This document shows, in pieces, positions 53,349-61,817 of a stretch of DNA of 64,000 bases. Source of the DNA: Actinoalloteichus caeruleus DSM 43889 (lineage in GTDB: Bacteria; Actinomycetota; Actinomycetes; Mycobacteriales; Pseudonocardiaceae); NCBI RefSeq assembly GCF_000429185.2, contig NZ_AUBJ02000001.1, positions 2,790,001 to 2,854,000 on the forward strand. Reading direction: 5' to 3'. The notes beneath the pieces are model-generated. The model did no database searches. It saw nothing but the letters and a program-made list of their open reading frames with translations, and had not been told where the DNA came from. Both the position numbers and the translations under genes were made by a program. How positions within the stretch are numbered: the first letter of the stretch is position 1; every line of letters starts with the position of its first letter.

Positions 53349-53852
53349 TCACCTCCCGGTTGCCGCCTCGCCGCCGGGACTGGTCGGGGTGTCCGACTCC
53401 TGCCACTTCTTGGTGATCTGCGGGAGCTCACCGCGCAGGAACTCCCAGAAGCGGGCGCTCTCCCGCAACCGCCCCCCGGCTCGCGTGCCGTCCCCGACCA
53501 CGTGAACGCCCTCGTTGAGGAGGTCCTCGAGCTGCCGCAGGAGATCGGTCCGGCGCACGAGGGTCAGGTACCAGACGTTCTCGTCGACCCAGTAGCGGTC
53601 CCGGCGCTGACCGGGCTCCCGCTCGCGTTCGAGGATGCCGACCCGCCCCAGGTAGCTGACCGCGCCGGAGATCGCCGGCGCGCTGGCCCCCAGCTCCTCC
53701 CCGAGTTCCGCCGCGGTCCGGCTCCGGTCGGCCACCAGCAGGACGATCAACACCCGGGCGGCCATCCGGGGCATCCCGAGGTCCCCCATCTGGCGCGCGA
53801 ACCGCTCGACGTACCGGTCGAACTCGGCGCCGCGCTCGTTGATCCGGGACAT
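53349..53852 (-). CDS. GbsR/MarR-like transcriptional regulator
   Basis: A 167-residue winged-helix regulator. The helix-turn-helix is AAELGEELGASAPAISGAVSYLGRVGILERER (about 60-91), then a wing with DRYWVDENVWYLTLVRRTDLLRQLEDLL. GbsR/MarR members sense small ligands or copper-like stress and bind palindromes between divergent genes. Just 63 bases upstream of its ATG (53852) lies the perfect TTCACGAAATTCGTGAA palindrome, shared with the P450 gene, so auto- and cross-regulation of the P450-ferredoxin pair is likely. Confidence 0.8.
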   Translation of the reverse strand: MSRINERGAEFDRYVERFARQMGDLGMPRMAARVLIVLLVADRSRTAAELGEELGASAPAISGAVSYLGRVGILEREREPGQRRDRYWVDENVWYLTLVRRTDLLRQLEDLLNEGVHVVGDGTRAGGRLRESARFWEFLRGELPQITKKWQESDTPTSPGGEAATGR

Positions 53853-53914
53853 CCGCACACCCTTCCGCCACCGATGGTCGGCACAGCCTAACGACACTAA
53901 AACACTTCTTAAAA

Positions 53915-53931
53915 TTCACGAAATTCGTGAA
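53915..53931. promoter_or_regulatory. Perfect 17-bp palindrome between GbsR-like and P450 genes
   Basis: TTCACGAA-A-TTCGTGAA, arms of 8 bp around a single A, in an AT-rich patch (53897-53940). It lies 63 bases from the regulator start and 78 bases from the P450 start, and is a textbook dimer operator. Confidence 0.75.
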
Positions 53932-54008
53932 AATTGGGTACGATCACCCCCACGTCACCGACCCGGCACGCTCCGCCCCGAATCCACCCGTTCGGAAGGG
54001 ACCGAGAG

Positions 54009-55211
54009 ATGACCGATGCGACACCCGTCCCCCAGGGCCTCCCCATGGAACGGCAGTGCCCCTTCAGCCCACCGCGCGGCCTGGTCGAGCTGCGCGACCA
54101 ACGACCGGTGAGCCGGATGACCTACCCCGACGGCCACGAGGGGTGGCTGGTCACCGGTCACGCCCAGGCGAGGGAGGTGCTGGCCAACCCCCGGTTCAGC
54201 TCCCGAGGCGACCTCGCCAGGGCCCCGATCCCCACGGGACCGATGGCCGAGGGAACGAGGCGCTTCATCCCCCGGGGAGCTCTCACCCGGATGGACCCTC
54301 CCGAGCACACCCGGTACCGCCGCTTGCTGACCGGGGAGTTCACGGTGCGCCGGATGCGCCTGTTGGAGCCGATGATCCAGGGGATCGTCGACCACCAGTT
54401 GGACCTGATGGCCGGCGGTGACCAACCAGCCGACCTGGTCGCCGACTTCGCGCTTCCCGTCCCCTCCCTCGTCATCTGCGCGCTGCTCGGGGTCCCCACC
54501 ACCGACCGGCCCCTGTTCGAACGGGAGACGAGGACGCTGTTCAGCCTCGACACCCCCGTCGAGGACCGCAACGACGCGCTCCGGAGCCTGGGCGCCTACC
54601 TGGGCCGGCTCGTGGCGGACAAGCGCGCGAACCCGGAGGACGACCTGCTCAGCGACCTGGTGGCGGGAGGCCAGCTCGACGACGAGGAGCTGGCGACGAT
54701 GGGCATGGTGCTGCTGGTCGCGGGCCACGAGACCACGGCGAACATGCTCGCCCACGGCGTCTTCGCGCTGCTCCGGCACCCGGACCAGCTCGCCCTCCTC
54801 CGCTCCGACCCCGCCCTGCTGCCCAACGCGGTGGAGGAGCTGCTGCGCTACCTGAGCGTGATCCACGTGGGTCCGATCCGAACCGCCCTGGACGACATCG
54901 AGCTGAACGGCCAGCTCATCCGAGCCGGCGACAGCGTCACCGTCTCGGTACCGGCCGCGAACTGGGACCCCACCCGGTTCCCCGAGCCGGACCGGCTCGA
55001 CATCACGCGGCGGTCGACCAGCCACCTCGCCTTCGGCCACGGGATCCACCAGTGCCTCGGCCAGCAACTCGCCCGGGTGGAGATGCGGATCGGGTTCGGC
55101 TCCCTGCTCGGCAGGTTCCCCGGCCTCCGGCTCGCGGTCGAACCCGACGCGGTCCCCCTGCGGTCGGACATGGGGATCTACGGCGTCCACCAGCTCCCCG
55201 TGGCCTGGTGA
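54009..55211 (+). CDS. Cytochrome P450, CYP105-like
   Basis: A 400-residue soluble bacterial P450. Key elements are the I-helix oxygen motif AGHETTAN at about 237, the ExxR pair in the K-helix (VEELLRYL, about 277), and the heme loop FGHGIHQCLGQQLARVE with the ligand Cys349. The start MTDATPVPQGLPMERQCPFSPPRGL and the C-terminal YGVHQLPVAW resemble CYP105. ATG 54009 follows GGAAGGG. Its stop overlaps the ferredoxin start (GTGA). CYP105 enzymes often metabolise xenobiotics, vitamin D or natural products; no biosynthetic cluster surrounds this one. The palindrome upstream and the divergent regulator suggest substrate induction. Confidence 0.93.
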   Translation: MTDATPVPQGLPMERQCPFSPPRGLVELRDQRPVSRMTYPDGHEGWLVTGHAQAREVLANPRFSSRGDLARAPIPTGPMAEGTRRFIPRGALTRMDPPEHTRYRRLLTGEFTVRRMRLLEPMIQGIVDHQLDLMAGGDQPADLVADFALPVPSLVICALLGVPTTDRPLFERETRTLFSLDTPVEDRNDALRSLGAYLGRLVADKRANPEDDLLSDLVAGGQLDDEELATMGMVLLVAGHETTANMLAHGVFALLRHPDQLALLRSDPALLPNAVEELLRYLSVIHVGPIRTALDDIELNGQLIRAGDSVTVSVPAANWDPTRFPEPDRLDITRRSTSHLAFGHGIHQCLGQQLARVEMRIGFGSLLGRFPGLRLAVEPDAVPLRSDMGIYGVHQLPVAW

Positions 55212-55411
55212 GCCCCGTGCGAGTGGCGGTCGACCGGGAACGGTGTTGCGCGGCGGGCATGTGCGCGCTGGTCGCCCCCGCGACCTTCTCCCAGGACGAC
55301 GAGGACGGCAGGGTGGTGGTACTCGAGGACCGCCCTCCCGAGGGTGAGCGGGCCTCCGTGGCCGAGGCCGCCGCGATCTGCCCGTGCGGGGTCATCAGCC
55401 TCCTGGAGTGA
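55208..55411 (+). CDS. [3Fe-4S] ferredoxin
   Basis: A 67-residue ferredoxin that donates electrons to the P450. The cluster cysteines are in CCAAGMCALVAP and near the C-terminus AAICPCGVI, the CxxxxxC...C pattern of single-cluster 3Fe-4S ferredoxins paired with actinobacterial P450s. The residues between the arms are acidic (FSQDDEDGRVVVLEDRPPEGER). GTG 55208 overlaps the P450 stop by 4 bases; a GTG at 55217 is also possible. No ferredoxin reductase is nearby, so a general one is probably used. Confidence 0.92.
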   Translation: MSPVRVAVDRERCCAAGMCALVAPATFSQDDEDGRVVVLEDRPPEGERASVAEAAAICPCGVISLLE

Positions 55412-55512
55412 TCCCGCACGCAGCCGGGGATGACGAGCCCCCGGCGGCTGGCCCGCGGTAGGCCTCCGCCGCGCCCGGGTGGGCCGAGCGGGGCCGGGCG
55501 GACGTGCCGCCC

Positions 55513-55546
55513 GGAGGACCGGGCGAACAACACCGCCCGGTCCTCT
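55513..55546. terminator. Terminator after the P450-ferredoxin operon
   Basis: Perfect 12-bp inverted repeat (GAGGACCGGGCG arm at 55514-55525 with 55534-55545, 8-base loop) plus one G.T pair, in the 190-bp space between the ferredoxin and the convergent membrane-protein gene. It probably ends both transcripts. Confidence 0.75.
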
Positions 55547-55600
55547 GAGGTCCCGCCACCGTTGGCGGCCCTCGCCTCCGTTCCGGCCGGGGTGGAGCGG

Positions 55601-56512
55601 TCAGGGCCTGCCCACCCGGTGCTCCTGACGGCGGAGCGCCAGGAGCAGAGCCACCCCGGCCAGCGCCACCACGACCGCCGCCGGCGCCTGGAACGGGGCC
55701 GGCAGGTGGCTGACGAGCACCCAGCCGGACGGCTCACCACGTGCCACCAGGAACAGCGCCACCGCGCCCTGGGGGAGCAGCAGCAGGAACCCCACCACCC
55801 TGGCGATCTCCCGTGCCGCCTTCCCCACGGACGACGGGGGTGCGTCGCGCGGCCCGGCCGGACTCGGCGCGTCCGGCCGGGACACCGGGGCCGTCTCCGC
55901 ACCCCGTGCCCCGACGGCCGGCCGGGCCGAGGGCACGTCCTCGTCGGAGGGCTCGGACTGGAACAGGGTGGAGTACAGCGGGCCGGCGACCAACCAGATC
56001 ACGAGCACCACGGTGAACCGGATGGCCCACCCCCACAGGGCGCCGACATCGCCCCCCGGCGGGGACAGCGCGATCAGCAGGAGCAGCACCAGGCAGGAGA
56101 TCCCCCAGGCGAGCACGAGCTTCCGCCACTCCCGCCACTCGTGCCGCACCCGCAGCGGGCCACGGCGCGGCGGACGCACCGGCGGGGGACCACCCGCGAA
56201 GCGGTGGGCGAAGCGCTGGTCCGCCCACCGCACCATGCTCGGACCGAAGGCGACGCTCACGCCGAGGTACACCGCCGCCAGGCCGTGCACCGCCCCGGGA
56301 TCGCCGCCTCCCCGCAGGTCCACGACGGTCAGGACGAGGATCACGACGTCCACCAGCGGGACGGACGACAACATCAGCCAGCTGAGACGTCGTCGGCGCA
56401 GCACGTACCGCACCGCGAGGCCGGCCAGGATCAACAACCAGAAGAGGATCTCAGCGGCCGCGATCGCCGCGACCAGCGGATTCTCCCGCAGCGCTTGCCA
56501 GAGGTCGGTCAC
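55601..56512 (-). CDS. Multi-span membrane protein of unknown function
   Basis: A 303-residue protein with six to seven predicted spans: PLVAAIAAAEILFWLLILAG at the N-terminus, SSVPLVDVVILVLTVVDL, AAVYLGVSVAFG, LAWGISCLVLLLLIAL, IRFTVVLVIWLVAGPLY, then after an acidic loop FLLLLPQGAVALFLV and VVVALAGVALLLAL. A conserved-looking basic-hydrophobic linker RWADQRFAHRFAGGPPP lies in the middle. Related actinobacterial proteins exist without a function. GTG 56512 is chosen at the first membrane-anchored start; the upstream frame is basic and non-conserved. It is divergent from the histidine kinase gene. Confidence 0.7.
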   Translation of the reverse strand: MTDLWQALRENPLVAAIAAAEILFWLLILAGLAVRYVLRRRRLSWLMLSSVPLVDVVILVLTVVDLRGGGDPGAVHGLAAVYLGVSVAFGPSMVRWADQRFAHRFAGGPPPVRPPRRGPLRVRHEWREWRKLVLAWGISCLVLLLLIALSPPGGDVGALWGWAIRFTVVLVIWLVAGPLYSTLFQSEPSDEDVPSARPAVGARGAETAPVSRPDAPSPAGPRDAPPSSVGKAAREIARVVGFLLLLPQGAVALFLVARGEPSGWVLVSHLPAPFQAPAAVVVALAGVALLLALRRQEHRVGRP

Positions 56513-56654
56513 GGCACCCAGCCTGGCCGAGGCGGTCCCAGCCGCGCGTCGGCGATCTGGTCCGGTCCTCGTCCTCCCGGGGGAGGACTTCCGCCGCGCC
56601 GGGGTCCGTCGTCGGGATGACGTGCCGGGCGGCCCGCCGTGCTGTGATGTGGCG

Positions 56655-57884
56655 GTGTCCGGTCCGCTCCGTTCCCTCGCCGCCTGGGCCCGCCCGCCCT
56701 GGCGCGACCCGCTGATCGCGGTGGCGCTGTTCACCTTCGGTGCGGTGCTCTACGAACTCCAGGACCCGACGGCACTGCCGGGGGTCGTCGACCAGCCGCA
56801 GCAGTGGGCTCGCCTCCTGGTGCTGGGGGTCTGCTGCTCCGGGACCCTCCTGCGCGCCCGCCGGCCCCCGCTGGCGCTGGCCATCGGTCTGGCCGGTGCC
56901 GGAGTGGACTTCGTGCTCGGGTTCAGCGCGCCGGTCCTGTTCGTCCTCGCGGACCTGATGTTCGCCGCCGTGCACTACGGATCCCGCCGGTTGGCTCGCG
57001 CGATGGTCGCGTTGGTCCCGGTGGCGTTGGTGGGTTCCCTCGTGGTCACCGTGGCCACGACCGGGCTGCTCGCCCTCGCGTTCCTCACCGCGGTCCAGGT
57101 GGCCGCGGTCGTCCTGATCCCCGTGTGGTGGGGCATGAACGTGCGCCAACACCGGGACGCGGCCGCGGCCGAACGCGAGCGCGCGGAGCAGGCCACCAGG
57201 ATCGCCGAGCTCGACCGGCGAGCGGTGATCGCGAACGAACGCGCGAGGATGGCCAGGGACCTGCACGATGTCGTCGCCGGCCACCTCTCGGCGATCGCGA
57301 TCCAGTCCGAGGCCGTGCTGTCGATGGCCGGCGGGGGTGACCAGGCCACCGTGCGCACCGTGCTCGGATCGATCAGGGAGAACAGCGTCCGTTCCCTCAC
57401 GGAGATGCGGGCGATGATCGACATGTTGCGCGGCGACGAGGAGGGCGTCCGCGAGGTCGCCGCCCCGCCCCGGCTGGCCGAGGTCGATGGCCTGGTGGAC
57501 TCGGCGCGGGCCTCCGGTCTCCGGGTGGCGGTCCGGAACGCCCTGGGGGCCGCCGTGGGCGAGGGGGATCCCGGGCCCCCGGCTGGACCGCCCGCGGCGG
57601 TGGAACTCGCCGCCTACCGCATCATCCAGGAGGCGTTGACCAACGCCGTCCGGCACGCCCCCGGGAGCCGGGTCGACCTGGTGCTGGAGCGGACGGTGGA
57701 CGGTGTGCTGGTGACCGTCACCAACACCCTGCCCGACCGCCTCCCACCGAGTGGTGGAACCGGGCACGGCCTGACGGGCATGCGAGAACGAGCGAGGGCG
57801 ACGGGCGGCACCGTGACGGCCGGGGTGGTCGACGGCCGGTGGCGGGTGCGCGCGGCGTTGCCGGTGAGGGGAGACGACAGGTGA
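56655..57884 (+). CDS. Sensor histidine kinase, NarL-type
   Basis: A 409-residue membrane kinase. Five to six hydrophobic spans lie in residues about 15-160 (DPLIAVALFTFGAVLYEL; LLVLGVCCSGTLL; ALAIGLAGAGVDFVLG; VALVPVALVGSLVVTVAT; VQVAAVVLIPVWWG). A coiled linker (RQHRDAAAAERERAEQATRIAELDRR) leads to the HisKA_3 dimerisation helix with His204 in MARDLHDVVAGHL, and a HATPase domain (YRIIQEALTNAVRHAPGS; GTGHGLTGMRERA). No large extracellular sensor loop is visible, so it probably senses within the membrane. Its stop overlaps the regulator start (GTGA). Two GTG starts (56649 and 56655) are equally possible; no Shine-Dalgarno is seen. Confidence 0.9.
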   Translation: MSGPLRSLAAWARPPWRDPLIAVALFTFGAVLYELQDPTALPGVVDQPQQWARLLVLGVCCSGTLLRARRPPLALAIGLAGAGVDFVLGFSAPVLFVLADLMFAAVHYGSRRLARAMVALVPVALVGSLVVTVATTGLLALAFLTAVQVAAVVLIPVWWGMNVRQHRDAAAAERERAEQATRIAELDRRAVIANERARMARDLHDVVAGHLSAIAIQSEAVLSMAGGGDQATVRTVLGSIRENSVRSLTEMRAMIDMLRGDEEGVREVAAPPRLAEVDGLVDSARASGLRVAVRNALGAAVGEGDPGPPAGPPAAVELAAYRIIQEALTNAVRHAPGSRVDLVLERTVDGVLVTVTNTLPDRLPPSGGTGHGLTGMRERARATGGTVTAGVVDGRWRVRAALPVRGDDR

Positions 57885-58528
57885 GCATCAGGGTTCTGGT
57901 GGCCGACGACCACGCCGCCATCCGGGCGGGACTGGTCCTCATCCTCTCCGGGGCACCGGGGATCGAGGTGGTGGGAGAGGCCGGCGACGGAGCCACGGCC
58001 GTCCGCCGGGCCGTCGACCTGCGGCCCGACGTCGTGCTCATGGACATCCGGATGCCGGGCACCGACGGCATCGAGGCGACCAGGCGGCTGGTCGGCGCCG
58101 GGACCTGCGAGGTGGTGGTCCTGACCACCTTCGACCTGGACGAGTACGTCTACGGTGCGCTGCGTGCCGGCGCGGCCGGTTTCCTGCTCAAGTCGGTCGA
58201 GGCTCCGGCGCTGATCGAGGCGGTGCGCCTGGTCGCGGCGGGAGAGGCGGTGCTGGCGCCCCAGGTCACCCGCCGGTTGCTCACCGCCTTCGCCGACGCC
58301 GCCCCGGCACCGCCCCCCACCCGGAACCTGGACCAGCTCACGGACCGCGAACGGGACGTGCTGGCTTGCCTGGGCGAGGGCATGTCGAACCAGGAGATCG
58401 CGCGCCGACTGCACATCGGGGAGACCACGGTGAAGACCCACGTGTCCCGCGTCCTGGCGAAGCTCGAGCTGCGGTCCCGCGTCCAGGCCGCGATCGCCGC
58501 CCAGGAGGCGGGGCTGGCCGGCCGGTGA
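57881..58528 (+). CDS. Response regulator, NarL/FixJ family
   Basis: A 215-residue regulator partnered with the kinase. The receiver has VLVADDHAAIRAGL at the N-terminus, the phosphoacceptor Asp54 in DVVLMDIRMPG, and the lysine in GFLLKSVEAPAL at about 105. The C-terminal LuxR-type helix-turn-helix is LTDRERDVLACLGEGMSNQEIARRLHIGETTVKTHVSRVLAKL (about 148-190). GTG 57881 overlaps the kinase stop. Targets are unknown; the AraC-VOC pair follows 55 bp downstream on the same strand and may be cotranscribed. Confidence 0.93.
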   Translation: MSIRVLVADDHAAIRAGLVLILSGAPGIEVVGEAGDGATAVRRAVDLRPDVVLMDIRMPGTDGIEATRRLVGAGTCEVVVLTTFDLDEYVYGALRAGAAGFLLKSVEAPALIEAVRLVAAGEAVLAPQVTRRLLTAFADAAPAPPPTRNLDQLTDRERDVLACLGEGMSNQEIARRLHIGETTVKTHVSRVLAKLELRSRVQAAIAAQEAGLAGR

Positions 58529-58582
58529 GACGGGCGGCCCGGCGGCCGGGGAACCGTCGGCGGTCGCTGTCAGGCTCGGCCG

Positions 58583-59014
58583 GTGACGACCACTGATCTC
58601 ACCTTGTTGCGGCGGGCTCGGGACAGGATGGACCGCGAGTACTGGCTGCCGCTGAACGTCCCCGTGCTCGCCCGCACCGCCCTGATGTCCACGTCGCACT
58701 TCTCCCGACGCTTCCGGCAGGTCTACGGGGAAACGCCGTACCAGTACCTGATGACACGTCGTATCGAACGCGCGAAGGCGCTGCTCCGCACGGGCGCCCT
58801 GTCCGTGACCGAGGTGTGCGTGGCCGTCGGCTGCACCTCACTCGGCTCGTTCAGCAGCAGGTTCACCGAACTCGTCGGGGAGAGCCCGAGCGCCTACCGG
58901 GCACGGCCACGTCCAGCCCTCGTGCTCCCCGGCTGCCACCTCCGCGCCCTCGCCAGGCCGAGCAGAAACCGAGAAGCACGTCGGAGGCGCCTCGCCCTAC
59001 CGTCCTCGGTATGA
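58583..59014 (+). CDS. Single-domain AraC-type transcriptional regulator
   Basis: A 143-residue protein holding only the AraC DNA-binding domain: YWLPLNVPVLARTALMSTSHFSRRFRQVYGETPYQYLMTRRIERAKALL and the second helix-turn-helix VTEVCVAVGCTSLGSFSSRFTELVGESPSAYR. There is no ligand domain, so activity is set by its level or by a partner. The last 40 residues are basic and proline-rich. Start GTG 58583. Its stop overlaps the VOC gene (ATGA), which links their expression. Confidence 0.88.
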   Translation: MTTTDLTLLRRARDRMDREYWLPLNVPVLARTALMSTSHFSRRFRQVYGETPYQYLMTRRIERAKALLRTGALSVTEVCVAVGCTSLGSFSSRFTELVGESPSAYRARPRPALVLPGCHLRALARPSRNREARRRRLALPSSV

Positions 59015-59433
59015 ATCTGACCTTGTCCCACACCTTCCTCTTCGTCGACGACCAGGACGCGGCGCTGGCCTTCTACCGCGACGTCCTGGGCCTGGAGGTG
59101 CGCTCGGACCACACCTTCGACGACGAGTTCGACAACATGCGCTGGCTGACGGTCGGCCCGGCCGGGCAGCCCGACCTGGAGATCAACCTCTACGCCGGCA
59201 GTGCCCTCGTCTCCGAGGAGGACAACCGCGTCCTCCAGGACCTGACGGCCAAGGGAGCGATGCCGGGGGTCATCTTCCTCACCGACGACCTCGACGCCAC
59301 GTTCGAGCGCGTGCGCGCCTCGGGAGCCGACGTGATGCAGGAGCCGACCGACCAGGCCTACGGCGTGCGCGACTGCGCCTTCCGGGACCCGGCCGGGAAC
59401 ATGGTGCGTTTCTCCGCCCGCGCCCGGGACTGA
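59011..59433 (+). CDS. VOC (glyoxalase/bleomycin-resistance) superfamily protein
   Basis: A 140-residue vicinal-oxygen-chelate protein: LSHTFLFVDDQDAALAFYRDVLGLEVRSDHTF, the strand-loop GVIFLTDDLDATFERVRASGADVM and the C-terminal CAFRDPAGNMVRFSA, the paired beta-alpha-beta motifs of the family. It could be a glyoxalase, dioxygenase or antibiotic-binding protein; the family alone does not say. ATG 59011 overlaps the AraC stop, so it is co-translated with that regulator, a common arrangement for AraC-VOC pairs. Confidence 0.87.
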   Translation: MNLTLSHTFLFVDDQDAALAFYRDVLGLEVRSDHTFDDEFDNMRWLTVGPAGQPDLEINLYAGSALVSEEDNRVLQDLTAKGAMPGVIFLTDDLDATFERVRASGADVMQEPTDQAYGVRDCAFRDPAGNMVRFSARARD

Positions 59434-59472
59434 TGTCGTGGGCACGGGGCTGACCCTGCTCGTGTTCCACGA

Positions 59473-60216
59473 TCAGGGGATGATGCCGCCCTCGGCGCGC
59501 AGGTTCTGCCCCGTGACCCAGGCGGCGTCCGGTCCCACCAGGAAGGCGACGACGTTGGCGATGTCCTCGGGCCGGCCGAGCCGACCCAGCGGCGTGGAGG
59601 CGGCCAGGGCTCCCAGCGCCTCCGCCGAGTTGGCCTGGCGGAGCATGTCCGTCTCGGTGGCCCCCGGCGAGACTGTGTTGACGGTGATGCCCCGTTCGCC
59701 GAATTCCTTGGCCGCCACCACGGTGAACTGTTCGAGTGCCGCCTTGCTCCCGGCGTAGAGGGCCACGGTCGGTGATCGCACCACGGTGTTCACCGAGGAC
59801 ACCGTGACGATCCGCCCGCCGTCCCGCAGGCGTCGGCCGGCTTCCTGGATGGCGAAGAACGGGCCCCGCACGTTGGTGTCGAACACGTGCTCGTAGTCGT
59901 CCTCGGTCGCGTCAGCGAAGATCGGCGCGCGGATCGTCGCGGCGTTGAGCACGACGATGTCCAGTCCGCCGAGCCGTTCCTCCGCCTGTTCGAAGAGCAG
60001 GCGGACCTCGGTGACCCTGGCCTGGTCCGCGCGGAGGGCGTGGGCCAGGCCCCCCTGGGAGCGCACACCGTCGACCACGTCGGCGGCCGCGGCGGCGTCG
60101 GACCGGTAGCTGAGGACGACCTCCGCACCGTCCACCGCCAGCCGTTCCACCACGCCCCGACCGATTCCCCGGGACCCGCCCGTCACCAGCGCGGTCCTAC
60201 CGTCGAGCGCGCCCAC
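59473..60216 (-). CDS. Short-chain dehydrogenase/reductase
   Basis: A 247-residue classical SDR. The cofactor loop is TGGSRGIGRG at 13-22, NAA (VVLNAATIR) lies at about 92, the catalytic Ser is in VTVSSVNTVVR and the Tyr-Lys pair in YAGSKAALEQF (about 156-160); the C-terminal SPGATETDML closes the active site. It is a likely 3-ketoacyl or xenobiotic carbonyl reductase. It converges on the VOC gene with 39 bp between stops. A TTGACT at 60255-60260 on the minus strand could be its -35 element. Confidence 0.9.
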   Translation of the reverse strand: MGALDGRTALVTGGSRGIGRGVVERLAVDGAEVVLSYRSDAAAAADVVDGVRSQGGLAHALRADQARVTEVRLLFEQAEERLGGLDIVVLNAATIRAPIFADATEDDYEHVFDTNVRGPFFAIQEAGRRLRDGGRIVTVSSVNTVVRSPTVALYAGSKAALEQFTVVAAKEFGERGITVNTVSPGATETDMLRQANSAEALGALAASTPLGRLGRPEDIANVVAFLVGPDAAWVTGQNLRAEGGIIP

Positions 60217-60801
60217 CTGTCCTCCTGGCCGTCCGGGGAAGTGCCACCGACGTTAGTCAACCGACAGCGGGCTGGCACACCTCCGGCCGGACGAACCCCG
60301 CCGGCGGCTGACGGCCACCCGCCCGATCTCCCGCCCCGAGGGACCGGCGGTGGAGATCCCTCTCCCTGGCCGCGGCTCCCGCTCCTCGGCCCCGCCCCGG
60401 CACGCGCGCCGCACCGCCCGTCATGCCGGGGCGGCGGCGGGTACGGACGCCCGCCACCCGCTCACGTCGGGCGTCCCGCCGTTGTCGCCCCCGGACTCCG
60501 CCCCGAGTGCCGCGCCCGCCCGCTCCGAAGCCCCGGAAGCCCGGTCTGGGCTCCGCCCCGCCGTACGGCGCCCCTCACCCGGTGCCCGCCGCCAAATGTC
60601 CCCCGTTCGGAGGACTCAGGCGCCGCTCGTCGCAGGGGGAACACAGGTCGGCGCGAAGCCTTCCGCTCGGGCCCCCTCGCCGGAGTGACGCCGCTGCTCC
60701 TTACGTCGTCTCCCGCCGATGAGGTGGTTGTCAGCAGCGCTCCTCGGCGGGGAGCGGACCGGCGCTCCCACCCGCGAGGACCACGAACCAGGAGACACGT
60801 G
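60217..60801. other. 585-bp intergenic region upstream of the small proline-rich ORF
   Basis: Divergent spacer between SDR and the unknown gene pair. It includes the minus-strand TTGACT (60255-60260). The rest has only GC-rich, uninformative frames; I see no RNA gene. AGGAG at 60790-60794 is the ribosome site for the ATG at 60802. Confidence 0.4.
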
Positions 60802-60948
60802 ATGGCCCCACCGACGACCGACCATCTCCCCGTCGCCGGAACACCGACCGCCTGCCCCCCGCAGCCGGCCTCCCCCACCAGGAACCCAACCCCCCAGCCC
60901 ATCCCGGCGCCCGATCGGGCCGGTCGTCTCCGGGCGGAGCGGTCATGA
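60802..60948 (+). CDS. Small proline-rich protein coupled to the next gene
   Basis: A 48-residue peptide (MAPPTTDHLPVAGTPTACPP at the start, LRAERS at the end), rich in Pro, Thr and Ala with one Cys, no membrane helix. AGGAG lies 7 bases upstream of ATG 60802 (GTG 60799 is in frame too), and its stop overlaps the next start (ATGA, 60945-60948). The site geometry supports a real, coupled small gene; sequence alone gives no function. Confidence 0.45.
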   Translation: MAPPTTDHLPVAGTPTACPPQPASPTRNPTPQPIPAPDRAGRLRAERS

Positions 60949-61817
60949 CCGGCGAACCGGACGTCCGCGTCCACGGCAGGGAACTGCTGTGCGAACGTTC
61001 GCGACTGGTGACCGTGCGCCCCGACCGCGCGGGGAGCCGGGTGTTGCTGCACGTGGGGACCACTCCGCACGCCGGCCTCATCCAGCTCACGCCGGAACTG
61101 GCGCGGAGGGCCGCGGACGCGATCAGGTTGGGCTCCACCACCGAGTTGGAGGGCACCTGCCTCACCGGACGACGGTGGTTGACGATCGAGCACACCCGAT
61201 GGCGGATGTTGACGGGCCTGGCGGTACGCGGCCCTTACACGAACGAGGAGCCGATCGGCGTCGAACGCAGCCAGGCCGGTCTGCTGGCGGACGCGCTGGA
61301 ACGCGTCGCCGGCTCGATCGTCTCCCACCGCGCTCACCGGGCGGCCCCCGTGGGGGACGACCTGCTGTGGGTGCGCCGGCACGGCCGGTGGCTACCGCCG
61401 AGGCACCACACCGAGGAACGCTGCTGGCAGCTGTGGCTGGACGCCGTACCGGCGGGCTCCCCCTTCGCGACCCTGGCACCAGGAACCCGGTACGGGGTGT
61501 GCGACGGCCACCGGGCGCGCACCCGGCGGATTCGGCAACTCGTCACGGTGAACCGGGTCCTGCGCTGCGCCGTCAGCACCCCGGACCAGGCCGAGGCGGA
61601 GCTCGCCGCCTTCCTCGGCGCGGTGGGGCGTGACCTGACGGTGGAGAGCTGGCAGCGGGAGGCCCACGCGCACCGCTTCACGGTCGACCGGCCCTACCAG
61701 CTCTGCGCGTGGACGCACGGGGACCCCGAGACCGTGAGCCTCGCACTGCCGGAGGGGTCGCGCTTCTCGCCGAGCGGCTGGTTGCGGATCAGCGGCTCCC
61801 AGCTGACCGAGGACTGA
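60945..61817 (+). CDS. Hypothetical protein (290 residues)
   Basis: A soluble protein I cannot place in a family. Notable stretches are VTVRPDRAGSRVLLHVGTTPHAGLIQLTPELARRAADAIRLG, PYTNEEPIGVERSQAGLLADALERVAG, and a Trp/Arg-rich middle LLWVRRHGRWLPPRHHTEERCWQLWLDAVPAG. The C-half has HAHRFTVDRPYQLCAWTHGD. It could be an enzyme subunit or a DNA-binding protein. Translation is coupled to the small proline-rich peptide upstream. A GC-rich hairpin CAGCGG/CCGCTG (61828-61843) lies just after the stop. Confidence 0.55.
   Translation: MTGEPDVRVHGRELLCERSRLVTVRPDRAGSRVLLHVGTTPHAGLIQLTPELARRAADAIRLGSTTELEGTCLTGRRWLTIEHTRWRMLTGLAVRGPYTNEEPIGVERSQAGLLADALERVAGSIVSHRAHRAAPVGDDLLWVRRHGRWLPPRHHTEERCWQLWLDAVPAGSPFATLAPGTRYGVCDGHRARTRRIRQLVTVNRVLRCAVSTPDQAEAELAAFLGAVGRDLTVESWQREAHAHRFTVDRPYQLCAWTHGDPETVSLALPEGSRFSPSGWLRISGSQLTED

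Noticed and set aside
51361-53505. A 714-codon plus-strand frame over the gene-free stretch and the MmyB-like gene
   Set aside because: Most of it is antisense to the supported regulator and the remainder has no ribosome site or domain.
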